Assembly (NCBI RefSeq): GCF_000017405.1
Contig: NC_009668.1
Span: 1,831,912-1,895,911 of the forward strand
Direction: 5' to 3'
DNA length: 64,000 nucleotides
Source of the DNA: Brucella anthropi ATCC 49188
Lineage (GTDB): Bacteria; Pseudomonadota; Alphaproteobacteria; Rhizobiales; Rhizobiaceae
Under the pieces are notes generated by a model. It saw only the letters and a list, made by a program, of their open reading frames with translations, was not told the origin of the DNA and ran no database searches. Shown here in pieces: positions 28,209-36,948 of this stretch (its first letter is position 1; each line of letters begins with the position of its first letter). The translations under genes and the position numbers were made by a program.

Positions 28209-29078
28209 CTAGCTCCGCGCCTGCAACTGCGCGAAATGGGCGAGCATCCGGTTCGGGTCAGCCTTGATGCCACTGAAGAGTTCAAACGCGCCGACCGCCT
28301 GAAACACAGCCATGCCGCCACCGTCGAGTACGCGGCATCCGCGCTCCCTGGCAAGCCGGACAAGCGCCGTCTGCAGAGGAAAATAAACAATGTCCGAAAC
28401 CCAGAGGTGCGGCTGCACCAGCTCAGGCGCAAGCGGCAGACCCGGATGCGCGTCCATGCCCGTTGGTGTTGCATGGACCAGACCCGAAGCCTGTGCCAGT
28501 GTCTCCTCCAGATCGGCCCCGGCAATGAAACTGCATTGCGGCTGCACCGAAACAAGCTTGCCAATTACCGCATCGACCTTCGTGGCATCGAGGTCGAAGA
28601 TGTGGACCTCCCTTGCACCCATTTCCGCCAGCGCATAGGCAACGGCAACGCCCGCCCCGCCCGCACCGAGCAACACGACACGCTCCAACGACGCATCCGG
28701 CAGGCCGCGGCGAAACCCTTCAGCGTAGCCCCACCAGTCGGTATTGTGACCGATGCGCCTGCCGTCGGAAAACACCATCGTGTTGATTGATTGCAGGGCC
28801 AAGGCATGGGGCGAAAGTTCATCGACCAGCGCCACCGCAGCCTGCTTGCAGGGATGGGTGATATTGAGCCCGGCAAATCCTGCAGCTTCGGCCTCCGCGA
28901 CAAGGGCTGGCAGATCGCGTTCCGAACGCCCGTTCTCGGCGATGTCGATAATGTCGTAGCGATAGGCCAGCCCGGCGGCCTCGCCTTCCCGCATATGCAT
29001 TGCCGGCGAAAGCGAACGTTGAATGTTTGCGCCGATCAGACCCACATGCACACGACGTTTGGTCACTTCACTTATCAA
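28209..29078 (-). CDS. aroE: Shikimate/quinate 5-dehydrogenase (catabolic AroE-like)
   Basis: A 289-aa NAD(P)-dependent enzyme interconverting shikimate (or quinate) and the 3-dehydro form. The substrate motif SLSPAMHM, catalytic lysine in NITHPCKQAA, Asp in GHNTDWWG and the dinucleotide motif LLGAGGAGVAVAYAL are all present. The start appears to be a TTG (29076-29078) with GGAG about 7 bp upstream. The neighbouring dehydroshikimate dehydratase, TRAP transporter and TetR gene indicate a catabolic role rather than housekeeping aromatic synthesis. Confidence 0.9.
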   Translation of the reverse strand: MISEVTKRRVHVGLIGANIQRSLSPAMHMREGEAAGLAYRYDIIDIAENGRSERDLPALVAEAEAAGFAGLNITHPCKQAAVALVDELSPHALALQSINTMVFSDGRRIGHNTDWWGYAEGFRRGLPDASLERVVLLGAGGAGVAVAYALAEMGAREVHIFDLDATKVDAVIGKLVSVQPQCSFIAGADLEETLAQASGLVHATPTGMDAHPGLPLAPELVQPHLWVSDIVYFPLQTALVRLARERGCRVLDGGGMAVFQAVGAFELFSGIKADPNRMLAHFAQLQARS

Positions 29079-29117
29079 TTCTCATCTCCGCAGGATCGGA
29101 CGATATGTCGATCCTCG

Positions 29118-29768
29118 TTATTCCGGGCTTTTCAAAAGAGCGATGATCGTATCGCTGATCAGGCGGCGATGCCGCGCCTTCACGTCGGACGCCATCAGGT
29201 CGGTGCCGAAAATCGCGCCGAACGTATGTCTGTTGGACACACGAAAGAAGCATTGCGCACTGATCAGCATGTGAAGGTCGAGCGCGGAAATGCGCCGTTG
29301 AAAGATGCCCTGCTCGCGCCCGCGCTCCAGAATTTTCTCGATCGTCTCCAGAATGGTTACATTCTGGCGCGACAGAACATCCGAGCGTTCCATATGTTCG
29401 GCGCGGTGAATATTTTCCACCGCGACGAGCCGCACGAAATCCGGATTGGCATCGTCATGGTCGAAAGTGCTTTCCACCAGACTGCGCATGGCGGATTCCG
29501 GGTCCTGATCGTCGAGCGACAGTGAGCTTTCAAGCGTGCGTATCTTGCCATAGGCCCGTTCCAGCACGGCGAGATAAAGCCCATCCTTGCTGCCGAAGTA
29601 ATAGTAGATCATGCGCTTGGACGTGCGGGTCTGCGCCGCGATTTCATCCACGCGCGCGCCGGAGAAACCCGATGCCACGAACTCCCGCGCCGCGACATCG
29701 AGAATATTCTCGCGCGTTGCGTCAGGATCGTTCTTGCGCGGCTGCGCCTTGGCGAGTGCCTTTGCCAT
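29118..29768 (-). CDS. TetR-family transcriptional regulator
   Basis: A 216-aa regulator. The N-terminal helix-turn-helix is ATRENILDVAAREFVASGFS followed by VDEIAAQTRTSKRMIYYYFG. The C-terminal ligand domain is longer than in minimal TetR proteins. A GGGGGAGG ribosome binding site precedes the ATG. It lies inside the quinate/shikimate operon between aroE and the dehydratase and probably represses it until dehydroshikimate, protocatechuate or a similar ligand binds. The inverted repeat at 35013-35024 is a candidate operator. Confidence 0.9.
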   Translation of the reverse strand: MAKALAKAQPRKNDPDATRENILDVAAREFVASGFSGARVDEIAAQTRTSKRMIYYYFGSKDGLYLAVLERAYGKIRTLESSLSLDDQDPESAMRSLVESTFDHDDANPDFVRLVAVENIHRAEHMERSDVLSRQNVTILETIEKILERGREQGIFQRRISALDLHMLISAQCFFRVSNRHTFGAIFGTDLMASDVKARHRRLISDTIIALLKSPE

Positions 29769-29787
29769 AGTCCTCCCCCTTCAGCGT

Positions 29788-31689
29788 TCAGAGTGCCACA
29801 GCACTTTTTGGCATGCCCGCCGGACGCATGTATCGCCGCAGCGCCGCAATGCGGAAGATCGCATTGGCTGCGCCATATCCCTTGTAGCCTCGCCTCTGCA
29901 CGACTTCGAAAAAGAAGCCCTGATCGTCGGTCGGGCTGTAAAGCTGGAAATATTCCCCACTCTCATCGCGATCATAAAGCACGTTCGCGGCCTTGAGCCG
30001 GTCGGTGAATTCCGGATCGAGACCGAGACGCGCTTCCAGATCGTCGTAATAATTCGGCGAGATTTCCAGCGTATGGAAGCCGTTGTCGCGCAAAGCCGCA
30101 GCCGTCGCGAAGATATCATCCGTCGCAAAGGCCAGATGCTGGATGCCCGACCCGAAGGTCTCGGCAATGAAGCGACCGGCCAGCGTGCGACGGTTTTCCG
30201 CGCCGTTGAGCGTGATGCGCAGCGTTCCCTCATCGTTTTCCACCACCTGACTGCGCACGACGCCGCCCGGATCAACGATGTCGACCATGGGCGACTTCCG
30301 CGATTCCGTAAGCGAAGTATAGAAAAGCAGCCAGGTCAGAAGTTCATCGAACTTCATCGTCTGGGCAACGTGATCGATATGGGTGAGACCGACACTGGTC
30401 CCTGTATCATTGCCTGCGACCGGCTCGAACTCGATATCAAAGATACGGCCGAGATCGGTCTTCTCATCGAGGAAATAGACCAGCCCGCCGCCAACGCCAC
30501 GAATGGCAGGCATACCGATTTCGCCCGGATCGAGCGGTTGCTCAAAACTTTCCGCGCCCATGGCCACTGCGCGGGCATGGGCCTCAGCCGCATCGTCCAC
30601 GACAAGCCCCATGGCATAAGCAGCAGTGCCGTGTACTGCATAGGCCGAGCTGGCGAAGCCGCGCGTATCCGTATTGATGACGAGGTTGATGTCGCCCTGC
30701 CGGTAGAGCGCAACGTCCTTCGTGCGATGCTTGCCAGCGAGTTTGAAGCCCAGCGCACCAACTGCGGAAACCAGCCGTTCGGCATCATCGGCATGGGTGG
30801 CAAACTCGACAAAGCCGACACGGTGCACCTTTGCGCGGGGCGGCATGGCAGCAACCGTCAGCTTGTTGTCCGGCTCGACCCGGCGAACCTGATCGCCAAG
30901 ATAGATCAGCGAACGGCGTCCGTCGGCGGCGATGGTGGCTGGCGATCCGCCACGGAACTGATCGTTGAAGATTTCGAGCGAGAAATAACCGTCATAGCCG
31001 GTCGCAGCCACCGCACGCATGAAATCCAGCACCGGTAGGTCGCCCTCGCCCGGCATGTTGCGATAATGGCGGCTCCAGTAAAGCAGATCCATATCGATCA
31101 GTGGCGCGTCGGCCATCTGGATGATGAAAAGCTTGTCCTTCGGAATGGAGCGGATCGAGTTCACGTCGATCTTGCGCGCCAGAGTATGAAAACTGTCGAG
31201 GATTAGGCCGACATTGGGATGATCGGCGCGGCGCACAATCTCCCATGCATCGCGATGGTCGCTGATATGGCGACCCCAGGCGAGAGCCTCATAACCGACA
31301 CGCAGATTGCGCCGTGCCGCTCTTTCGCCAAGTTCGCGAAAATCGTCCGCCGCGCGGTCGATGCCACCAATGGCAGCTGGCGACACGTTGGAACAGACCA
31401 GAACGAGATCGGTGCCCAGCTCCTGCATGAGGTCGAACTTGCGTTCCGCCCGATCGAAAGTGCGGCTGCGCAAAGGCTCCGGCATACCTTCAAAATCACG
31501 GAATGGCTGGAAAAGTGTGATCTCCAGGCCAAGATCGCGCGCCATCTGGCCCACCTGACGCGGGCTTTCGTCAAAGGTGAGAAAATCGTTCTCGAAAATC
31601 TCAACCCCGTCGAAACCGGCTTTGGCGATGGCCCCCAGTTTCTGCTGGAGATCTCCGCTGATGGAGACGGTTGCTATCGAAGTCTTCAT
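29788..31689 (-). CDS. 3-dehydroshikimate dehydratase, fused to an HPPD-like domain
   Basis: A 633-aa two-domain enzyme forming protocatechuate from 3-dehydroshikimate. The N-terminal TIM barrel (about 1-275) has a divalent-metal set at E134 (GYEALAWG), D165 (LILDSFH), Q191 (FIIQMAD) and E239 (YFSLEIFND), the spacing expected for QuiC/QsuB-type dehydratases. The C-terminal half resembles 4-hydroxyphenylpyruvate dioxygenase, with metal-ligand regions LTHIDHVAQ, GIQHLAFATDD and FFFEVVQRRG. The start at 31689 follows AGGAGTGTGAC. The fused form is the bacterial bipartite type. It follows the TRAP genes and precedes TetR and aroE. Confidence 0.92.
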   Translation of the reverse strand: MKTSIATVSISGDLQQKLGAIAKAGFDGVEIFENDFLTFDESPRQVGQMARDLGLEITLFQPFRDFEGMPEPLRSRTFDRAERKFDLMQELGTDLVLVCSNVSPAAIGGIDRAADDFRELGERAARRNLRVGYEALAWGRHISDHRDAWEIVRRADHPNVGLILDSFHTLARKIDVNSIRSIPKDKLFIIQMADAPLIDMDLLYWSRHYRNMPGEGDLPVLDFMRAVAATGYDGYFSLEIFNDQFRGGSPATIAADGRRSLIYLGDQVRRVEPDNKLTVAAMPPRAKVHRVGFVEFATHADDAERLVSAVGALGFKLAGKHRTKDVALYRQGDINLVINTDTRGFASSAYAVHGTAAYAMGLVVDDAAEAHARAVAMGAESFEQPLDPGEIGMPAIRGVGGGLVYFLDEKTDLGRIFDIEFEPVAGNDTGTSVGLTHIDHVAQTMKFDELLTWLLFYTSLTESRKSPMVDIVDPGGVVRSQVVENDEGTLRITLNGAENRRTLAGRFIAETFGSGIQHLAFATDDIFATAAALRDNGFHTLEISPNYYDDLEARLGLDPEFTDRLKAANVLYDRDESGEYFQLYSPTDDQGFFFEVVQRRGYKGYGAANAIFRIAALRRYMRPAGMPKSAVAL

Positions 31690-31793
31690 GTCACACTCCT
31701 GTCTCCGGCCAGACCGGAGTCCACGGGCGGTTCCGGACAAATCGGCCCGGAACCATCTAGTTCAGTATCGGCAAGATATTCAGCCGTACTGTT

Positions 31794-32810
31794 TTAGTTT
31801 TCGCCGCGTACCTTCTTCAATTCGGCGAAGAGTTCATCGACCGTTTCTGCACCGATTTCGGCGGTAAACTTGTCGATGATCGGCTTTACCGCATCGCGCA
31901 GGCGCGTGGTTTCTTCCGGCGTAAGCTCGGTAACCTGCATGCCGGTCTTCTTGATCTCGTCCAGCGCCGTCGCATCCTGCTCGCGCGAAACCTTGCGCTG
32001 ATAATCGCGCGCCTCGACAGCGGCCTGCTCGATCACCGCTTTTTCCTCATCGTTAAGGCGATCCCAGAACTTCTTGCTGATCATGACGATCTGCGGATTA
32101 TACTGGTGGCGGGTCAGCGTCAGATATTTCTGCACTTCATAGAATTTGGCATTGATGATGTTGGCATTGGGATTTTCCTGCCCATCCACCGTACCGGTTT
32201 CAAGCGCCGTATAAAGCTCGGTATAGGGCAGCGGCACCGCATTGGCGCCAAGTGCATTGAACAAGGCAACCGGAACCGGCGATTGCAGGGTGCGGATCTT
32301 CAACCCGGCAATGTCCTCCAGCTTTGCGACCGGATGACGGTTGTTGGTCAGATTGCGGAAACCGAGTTCCCAATAGGCAAGCCCGATCAGACCCGTATCG
32401 GGCAGGCGTTTCATCAGATTGGTACCGAAGGGGCCATCCATGACCTTGTCGGCTTCCTCGCCGCTGTTGAACAGGAATGGCAAATCAACCGCTTCGAATG
32501 CCTTGACGGTGCTGGACAGGATGCCCGCATTCATCACCGTCATTTCCACGACGCCGCCCTGCAAGCCGGAAAGTGTCTGCGGATCGCTGCCCAGAACACC
32601 GCCGGGAAACAGTTTCACATTGATCTGCCCGCCGCTCTTTTCCTTCACCAGCTCGGCAAATTTCTCCATGCCCGTGACCTGCGGATGGCCCTTGCTGTTG
32701 GCGGCAGCAAACTTGATCGTCTGCGAACGGATTTCAGCCATGGCGGTGGTCGTCATCAGTGCCAGCGGCAGCACCACGCCCAGTGCCATTGTCTTCAGTA
32801 TTTTCTTCAT
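31794..32810 (-). CDS. dctP: TRAP transporter solute-binding protein (DctP family)
   Basis: A 338-aa periplasmic binding protein. The start at 32810 has GGAGGAAG upstream and gives a signal peptide (MKKILKTMALGVVLPLALMT, cut after AMA). The DctP arginine region falls in LEDIAGLKIRTLQSPVPVAL, which anchors a carboxylate ligand, and EVQKYLTLTRHQYNPQIVMI is also typical. With DctQ and DctM it should import quinate, shikimate or dehydroshikimate, given the neighbouring enzymes (inference). A repeat lies between it and dctM. Confidence 0.9.
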   Translation of the reverse strand: MKKILKTMALGVVLPLALMTTTAMAEIRSQTIKFAAANSKGHPQVTGMEKFAELVKEKSGGQINVKLFPGGVLGSDPQTLSGLQGGVVEMTVMNAGILSSTVKAFEAVDLPFLFNSGEEADKVMDGPFGTNLMKRLPDTGLIGLAYWELGFRNLTNNRHPVAKLEDIAGLKIRTLQSPVPVALFNALGANAVPLPYTELYTALETGTVDGQENPNANIINAKFYEVQKYLTLTRHQYNPQIVMISKKFWDRLNDEEKAVIEQAAVEARDYQRKVSREQDATALDEIKKTGMQVTELTPEETTRLRDAVKPIIDKFTAEIGAETVDELFAELKKVRGEN

Positions 32811-32841
32811 GTCTTCCTCCCACTCAAAAATTCTGTCTCTG

Positions 32842-32893
32842 TTTTTACGCATGTCTCCCGAAACCGGTTTCCACTTTCGGGAGACATGCTCTG
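32842..32893. repeat. Half-length Bru-RS-like repeat (copy I)
   Basis: The right-hand hairpin of the repeat (CATGTCTCCCGAAACC to TTTCGGGAGACATGCTC) inside the TRAP operon, between dctM and dctP. The end reads CTCTGA, not CTCTA. The intact stem could act as an mRNA-stability or attenuation element in this operon. Confidence 0.8.
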
Positions 32894-32895
32894 AT

Positions 32896-34173
32896 TTAAT
32901 GGAACCAGTTCATCGGGACCGTCACCAGTTGCGGGAACAGTACCATCAGGAAAAGCACCACCAGCTGCGCAATCAGAAACGGCAGCACGCCCGTCATCAC
33001 CTTCTCAAACGGCAGGCGCGCGACGCCGCACACCACATTCAGCACCGTGCCGACAGGCGGGGTGATGAGGCCGATGGAATTGTTGATGATGAACAGCACA
33101 CCGAAATAGACCGGATCGATGCCCGCCTCCTTGATGATCGGCATCAGCACCGGCGTCAGGATCAGGATTGTCGGGGTCATGTCCATCGCCATGCCGACGA
33201 GAACAACCAAGAGCATGATGGCAAGCAGCAGCAGCGTCTGGTTATCCATCAAAGGCCGCACCAGTTCGGCCAGTTCACCCGGCACATCGGCAACCGTAAT
33301 CATCCAGGCCGAAACGCTGGCGCTGGCAACGAGGAACATCACCACGGCGGTCGTCTTCGCCGCATCGACCATTGCCGGATAGAGTCTTGAAAGCGGCAAT
33401 TCCCGATAGATCACGGTTGCGACGAACAGCGAATAGACAGCGGCAACCACGCCCGCTTCCGTCGGCGTGAACACACCGAAGCGAAGGCCGACAATGATGA
33501 TGACCGGCAGCATCAAGGCCCAGATACTGTCGAGGAAAGCCCGCATCCGTGCACTGGGTTCAGCTTTCTTCGGCAGTTCGAACTGTTCGCGGCGCGCGAG
33601 GATGAACCAGGTCACGCACAGCGCAACGGCAATCATCAGGCCGGGGAAAATCCCCGCCAGGAACAGTTTGGTGATCGAAACGCCGCCAACCACGCCAAAC
33701 AGGATGAAACCGATGGAGGGCGGGATGACCGGGGCAATGATCGATGCCGAGGCGATCAGCCCGGCGGCGCGACCCGGCTCGTGTCCGGCATTGCGCATCA
33801 TCGGAAACAGCAATGCGCCGAGCGCTGCCGCATCGGCAACCGCCGAACCCGAAAGGCTTGCGATCACACAGGCTGCAAAGATCGCGACGAAACCGAGACC
33901 GCCGCGCACATGCCCCACCATGACCAGCGCCAGATTGACGATGCGACGCGACAAGCCGCCCGCATTCATGATTTCCCCGGCAAGCAGGAAGAACGGAACG
34001 GCCATCAGCGGAAAACTGTCGGCGCCGTTCAGCACGTTCTGCGCCACGATCTGGGCGTCGAACAAATCCATATACATCATCAGCGCCGCACCGCTGATGA
34101 TGAGCGCGAAGGCAACAGGGACGCCAAGCGCCATCGGAACCAGAAGGGCGGCAAGAAAGATGAGCAAGGTCAT
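32896..34173 (-). CDS. dctM: TRAP transporter large permease (DctM family)
   Basis: A 425-aa inner-membrane protein with about a dozen hydrophobic segments. The start MTLLIFLAALLVPMALGVPV, PFFLLAGEIMNAGGLSRRIV and IIAPVIPPSIGFILFGVVGG are DctM signatures. It catalyses sodium- or proton-driven transport with DctQ. Gene order on the minus strand is dctQ, dctM, dctP, dehydratase, TetR, aroE. DctQ ends 12 bp upstream. Confidence 0.94.
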   Translation of the reverse strand: MTLLIFLAALLVPMALGVPVAFALIISGAALMMYMDLFDAQIVAQNVLNGADSFPLMAVPFFLLAGEIMNAGGLSRRIVNLALVMVGHVRGGLGFVAIFAACVIASLSGSAVADAAALGALLFPMMRNAGHEPGRAAGLIASASIIAPVIPPSIGFILFGVVGGVSITKLFLAGIFPGLMIAVALCVTWFILARREQFELPKKAEPSARMRAFLDSIWALMLPVIIIVGLRFGVFTPTEAGVVAAVYSLFVATVIYRELPLSRLYPAMVDAAKTTAVVMFLVASASVSAWMITVADVPGELAELVRPLMDNQTLLLLAIMLLVVLVGMAMDMTPTILILTPVLMPIIKEAGIDPVYFGVLFIINNSIGLITPPVGTVLNVVCGVARLPFEKVMTGVLPFLIAQLVVLFLMVLFPQLVTVPMNWFH

Positions 34174-34185
34174 GGTCGGCGCGCC

Positions 34186-34728
34186 CTACTTGCGATTTTC
34201 ATCGGTCGAGACGGGCGTGACATGCTCCTCGCTATCCGTCACGAAATGCGTCCCGGCGACATCGATCCGCCCGGTTGCGATGCCGAAACCGTTCCACGCA
34301 ATGATCAGGAGTGCGGGGACTGCGAAGGCCAGCCCTGCGCCATAAAACCAACCCATCGACATGCCTGTCGCCGGGGCCAGCGTCGGAATATTGATGAGTG
34401 TCTGCGTCCAGCTTCCCGAAAGAACCAGCCATGTCGCGCCGAACATCATGATATGGCCGGCGACCAGCGCAATGCGCGCGCCCCTAGGCGACAGGCGGCG
34501 CACCAGCGAATCCACACCCAGATGCGCATGGTCGCGCATGGCGACCACTGCGCCAAGAAAGGTGAGCCAGATGAAGAAGATGCGCGACAGTTCTTCTGAA
34601 ACCGTTATGCCCTGATTGAAGGCATAGCGCAGCACCACATTGCCGAACACGAGCACGACCATGCAACCAAGAAGGCAGGCAATGGCGAACCGCGCCGCGG
34701 TAAAATAGAAATCGACTAAAGCTTTCAT
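34186..34728 (-). CDS. dctQ: TRAP transporter small permease (DctQ family)
   Basis: A 180-aa inner-membrane protein with four hydrophobic segments. It begins MKALVDFYFTAARFAIACLL and includes GITVSEELSRIFFIWLTFLG, then AVVAMRDHAHLGVD, which is typical of DctQ. A GGGAGGAGG ribosome binding site stands before the ATG. It is the first gene of the quinate/shikimate operon; the candidate promoter and operator lie about 285 bp upstream. Confidence 0.92.
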   Translation of the reverse strand: MKALVDFYFTAARFAIACLLGCMVVLVFGNVVLRYAFNQGITVSEELSRIFFIWLTFLGAVVAMRDHAHLGVDSLVRRLSPRGARIALVAGHIMMFGATWLVLSGSWTQTLINIPTLAPATGMSMGWFYGAGLAFAVPALLIIAWNGFGIATGRIDVAGTHFVTDSEEHVTPVSTDENRK

Positions 34729-35144
34729 GTTCCTCCTCCCGGCGCATTACTTACAGACTGCCGCCCCTTTTCGGGTTTCGGGTGAAAGCGACGCGGCATC
34801 ACCGGCAGGATGTCCCATACATCCCGAGGCGAAACATCGCTTTCCCCACAGTCCTTGACCGATTCCGGGCCGACCATCGCAACGAAAGCCCTGCCAGAAA
34901 ACCATTCCGGTCTCCGGCATGCGCCTCATCGTGACCAGCAATCCATCCTCCTCAGCCATCCCGCTTCAGAACGGAATCGCATCGGTCAGCTGCGCCATTT
35001 CTCTAAAATGTACTAACTGGTTAGGAAGTCAATCGGTTCTGTTTGAACAAACGCATAGAAGCCTTTATTCCAAGGATATCAGAAATGTTCCATCTGGTTC
35101 AAAAGAGCGGATTTCTGTGCGAAGCACAGGCTATTGACGAAAAA
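34729..35144. other. Intergenic region upstream of the TRAP operon
   Basis: About 415 bp without a convincing gene; the short frames here have no family features. It holds the ribosome binding site of dctQ and, near the far end, a TTGACT -35-like box overlapping an inverted repeat at 35013-35024. The rest shows no clear structure to me. Confidence 0.6.
35013..35024. promoter_or_regulatory. Candidate TetR operator in the TRAP/shikimate operon promoter
   Basis: Inverted repeat CTAAC-TG-GTTAG, read on the minus strand just after a TTGACT that could be the -35 box. A -10 would fall immediately after it, so a bound repressor would block RNA polymerase. Linking it to the TetR at 29118 is inference. 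Confidence 0.5.
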
Positions 35145-35744
35145 TCAGCCACCGTTCACCAGCGCCAGAATAAGCTGATGGACATTGCCGCCATTGCCCA
35201 TCTCGACCTTGTCGAAGGCGCGGCCCTGAGCTCGCTGGACGTCCACCATATCGGTGATTTCCTTGATCAGCACCTTGCGGATTTTCTGGCATTTCGGATC
35301 GTTTGGAACCGACAGGCCAACGGTCCGGCGCACAATCTCGCGCGTCATGTCCTTGGCATGGTCGCCATGCACAAGCTCATGCTTGCGGATGCCTTCGGAG
35401 AAAGTTTCCCAGTGTTCTTTCACCGGGGAATTGAGCTTCTGCGAGGGCTTCGGCAGCGTATAGGTGATCTTCAGCTTCGGCGTGGCGGACAGGATCGTGC
35501 AGGCATTGTTGGAGCGGTCGAACTTCCGGTCCCAGGTCAGCACATAGCTGGTATGGGCTATGACACGGGTTTTGCCGCCGCCGATCTTCGGGCCACGCTC
35601 ACCGATGGATTCATAAAGTTCAGGACCGGTTTTCCCGGCAATGGCGTAGGTCTTGATTTCCTCGACAGCTTTCCAATTGTCTTCTGCCAGTGCAGGTGCC
35701 GCCACCAGAATTCCAAGGAATGCGAATGCTGCCGCTTTTTTCAC
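35145..35744 (-). CDS. DUF922 family exported protein, putative zinc protease
   Basis: A 199-aa protein with a signal peptide (MKKAAAFAFLGILVAAPALA, cut before EDNWKA). It contains IRKHELVHGDHAKD, a HExxH-type metal site with a further His, placed as in DUF922 proteins, which are predicted secreted zinc-dependent proteases. VTWDRKFDRSNNACTILSAT-like aromatic and cysteine features occur earlier (VLTWDRKFD). Single gene between two operons; substrate unknown. Confidence 0.85.
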   Translation of the reverse strand: MKKAAAFAFLGILVAAPALAEDNWKAVEEIKTYAIAGKTGPELYESIGERGPKIGGGKTRVIAHTSYVLTWDRKFDRSNNACTILSATPKLKITYTLPKPSQKLNSPVKEHWETFSEGIRKHELVHGDHAKDMTREIVRRTVGLSVPNDPKCQKIRKVLIKEITDMVDVQRAQGRAFDKVEMGNGGNVHQLILALVNGG

Positions 35745-35827
35745 GCTTGCCCCGATCCATCGATTTGCCCGGATGATTTGCGGGCAAGCTACAATATCGG
35801 CGGGCGATGCGTAAGCGGCTTTCCAGC

Positions 35828-35858
35828 AAAAAGCCCGCCCGGGTTTCCCGAGGCGAGC
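35828..35858 (-). terminator. Terminator of the opine/polyamine-type operon
   Basis: GC-rich hairpin GCTCGCCTCGGG-AAA-CCCGGGCGGGC on the minus strand followed by TTTTT, 21 bp after the stop of the binding-protein gene. Confidence 0.88.
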
Positions 35859-35879
35859 TTCTCAGATCATATATTGATC

Positions 35880-36947
35880 TTACTTTTCGATAGTACGGTT
35901 CCAGCGGCTGTTGAGCTGCTGACGACCTTCATTGACGGCATCCCAGTCGAGCGTATTGGCTGTTTTCATGTAACCGTTGAAAGCGTCGAGCTTGGCCTGC
36001 GCATCGGGCGTACCGGCCTTCGCCTTCTGGTTCGACGGAATGAGGTTGCCATGGTCGAGCGCCTTGCTCTGTGCATCGGCGGAAAGCAGATAGTGAGCAA
36101 GCTTCTGGCTCAGTTCCGGTTCGTTATTGCCTGCGAGCACGCATTCGGTCACAGCGAGGACGACAGAGCCTTCCTTTGGCTGTGCATATTCAACCGGAAT
36201 TCCCTTGGCCTTCAGGTTGTTGACGCCCGTCGGCGTCAGCGGGAAGATCGCTGCCTCGCCGGTCTGCACCATTTCCGAAATCTTGGCCGATGACGGAATG
36301 TATTCCAGAACGTTCTTGCCGATTGTGTCCGGGAATTTTTCGAAGCCCGGCTCGAGGTTCTTTTCATCACCGCCCTGAATGCGGTTGAACATCAGGAAGG
36401 CGTGGAGGCCGAAAGTCGAAGCGGAAGCCGACTGGAACACCACGGCGTTCGCATATTTTTCGTCGGCAAAGTCCATCCACGAGGTCGGTGCTGCCCAGCC
36501 CTTTTCGTCGAAAAGCTTCTTGTTATAGGCAATGCCGGTCATGCCCATATCGATGCCGATGGCCATGTCGTCCTTGAGGCGTGCGGCAGGCTGAATGTCA
36601 GCCAGAACCGGATCATCCGAAATCTTCTGGCACAGGCCGGAACTGATCGCGCGCACCATGACGCCGTCGTCGAGCAGCATGACATGCATCTGCGGATTGT
36701 CTTTCTGCGCGGTTGCCTTGGCGAGAATATCCGCCGAAGTGCCCGGCACGACAACGACCTTCACGTCATTGGCCTTTTCGAATTCCGGCAGAACGTGCTC
36801 GGTATAGGCCTTCTCCATATTGCCGCCATTCATGCCGATATAGAGCGTCTTGGTTTCAGCCGATGCGGCGGAAGCAAAGGCGACCGACAGGCCGAGCGCC
36901 AACAGGGCGGACTTGGTGATGGCCTTGTTAGTGAATTGAGTTTTCAT
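35880..36947 (-). CDS. Polyamine/opine-type ABC transporter substrate-binding protein (PotD-like)
   Basis: A 355-aa periplasmic protein. The start at 36947 has GGGGAG upstream and gives the signal peptide TKSALLALGLSVAFASAASA. The mature part begins ETKTLYIGMNGGNMEKAYTE, then VLPEFEKANDVKVVVVPGTS, as in extracellular binding proteins family 1 used by spermidine/putrescine and iron-type importers. It is the last gene of the operon with permeases and ATPase of the PotABC type and a three-subunit dehydrogenase. The ligand is probably an amine or opine (inference). Confidence 0.88.
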   Translation of the reverse strand: MKTQFTNKAITKSALLALGLSVAFASAASAETKTLYIGMNGGNMEKAYTEHVLPEFEKANDVKVVVVPGTSADILAKATAQKDNPQMHVMLLDDGVMVRAISSGLCQKISDDPVLADIQPAARLKDDMAIGIDMGMTGIAYNKKLFDEKGWAAPTSWMDFADEKYANAVVFQSASASTFGLHAFLMFNRIQGGDEKNLEPGFEKFPDTIGKNVLEYIPSSAKISEMVQTGEAAIFPLTPTGVNNLKAKGIPVEYAQPKEGSVVLAVTECVLAGNNEPELSQKLAHYLLSADAQSKALDHGNLIPSNQKAKAGTPDAQAKLDAFNGYMKTANTLDWDAVNEGRQQLNSRWNRTIEK

Positions 36948-36948
36948 G

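Noticed and set aside
29611..31038. 475-codon plus-strand frame
   Set aside because: Antisense to the dehydroshikimate dehydratase and TetR genes; no recognisable domain.
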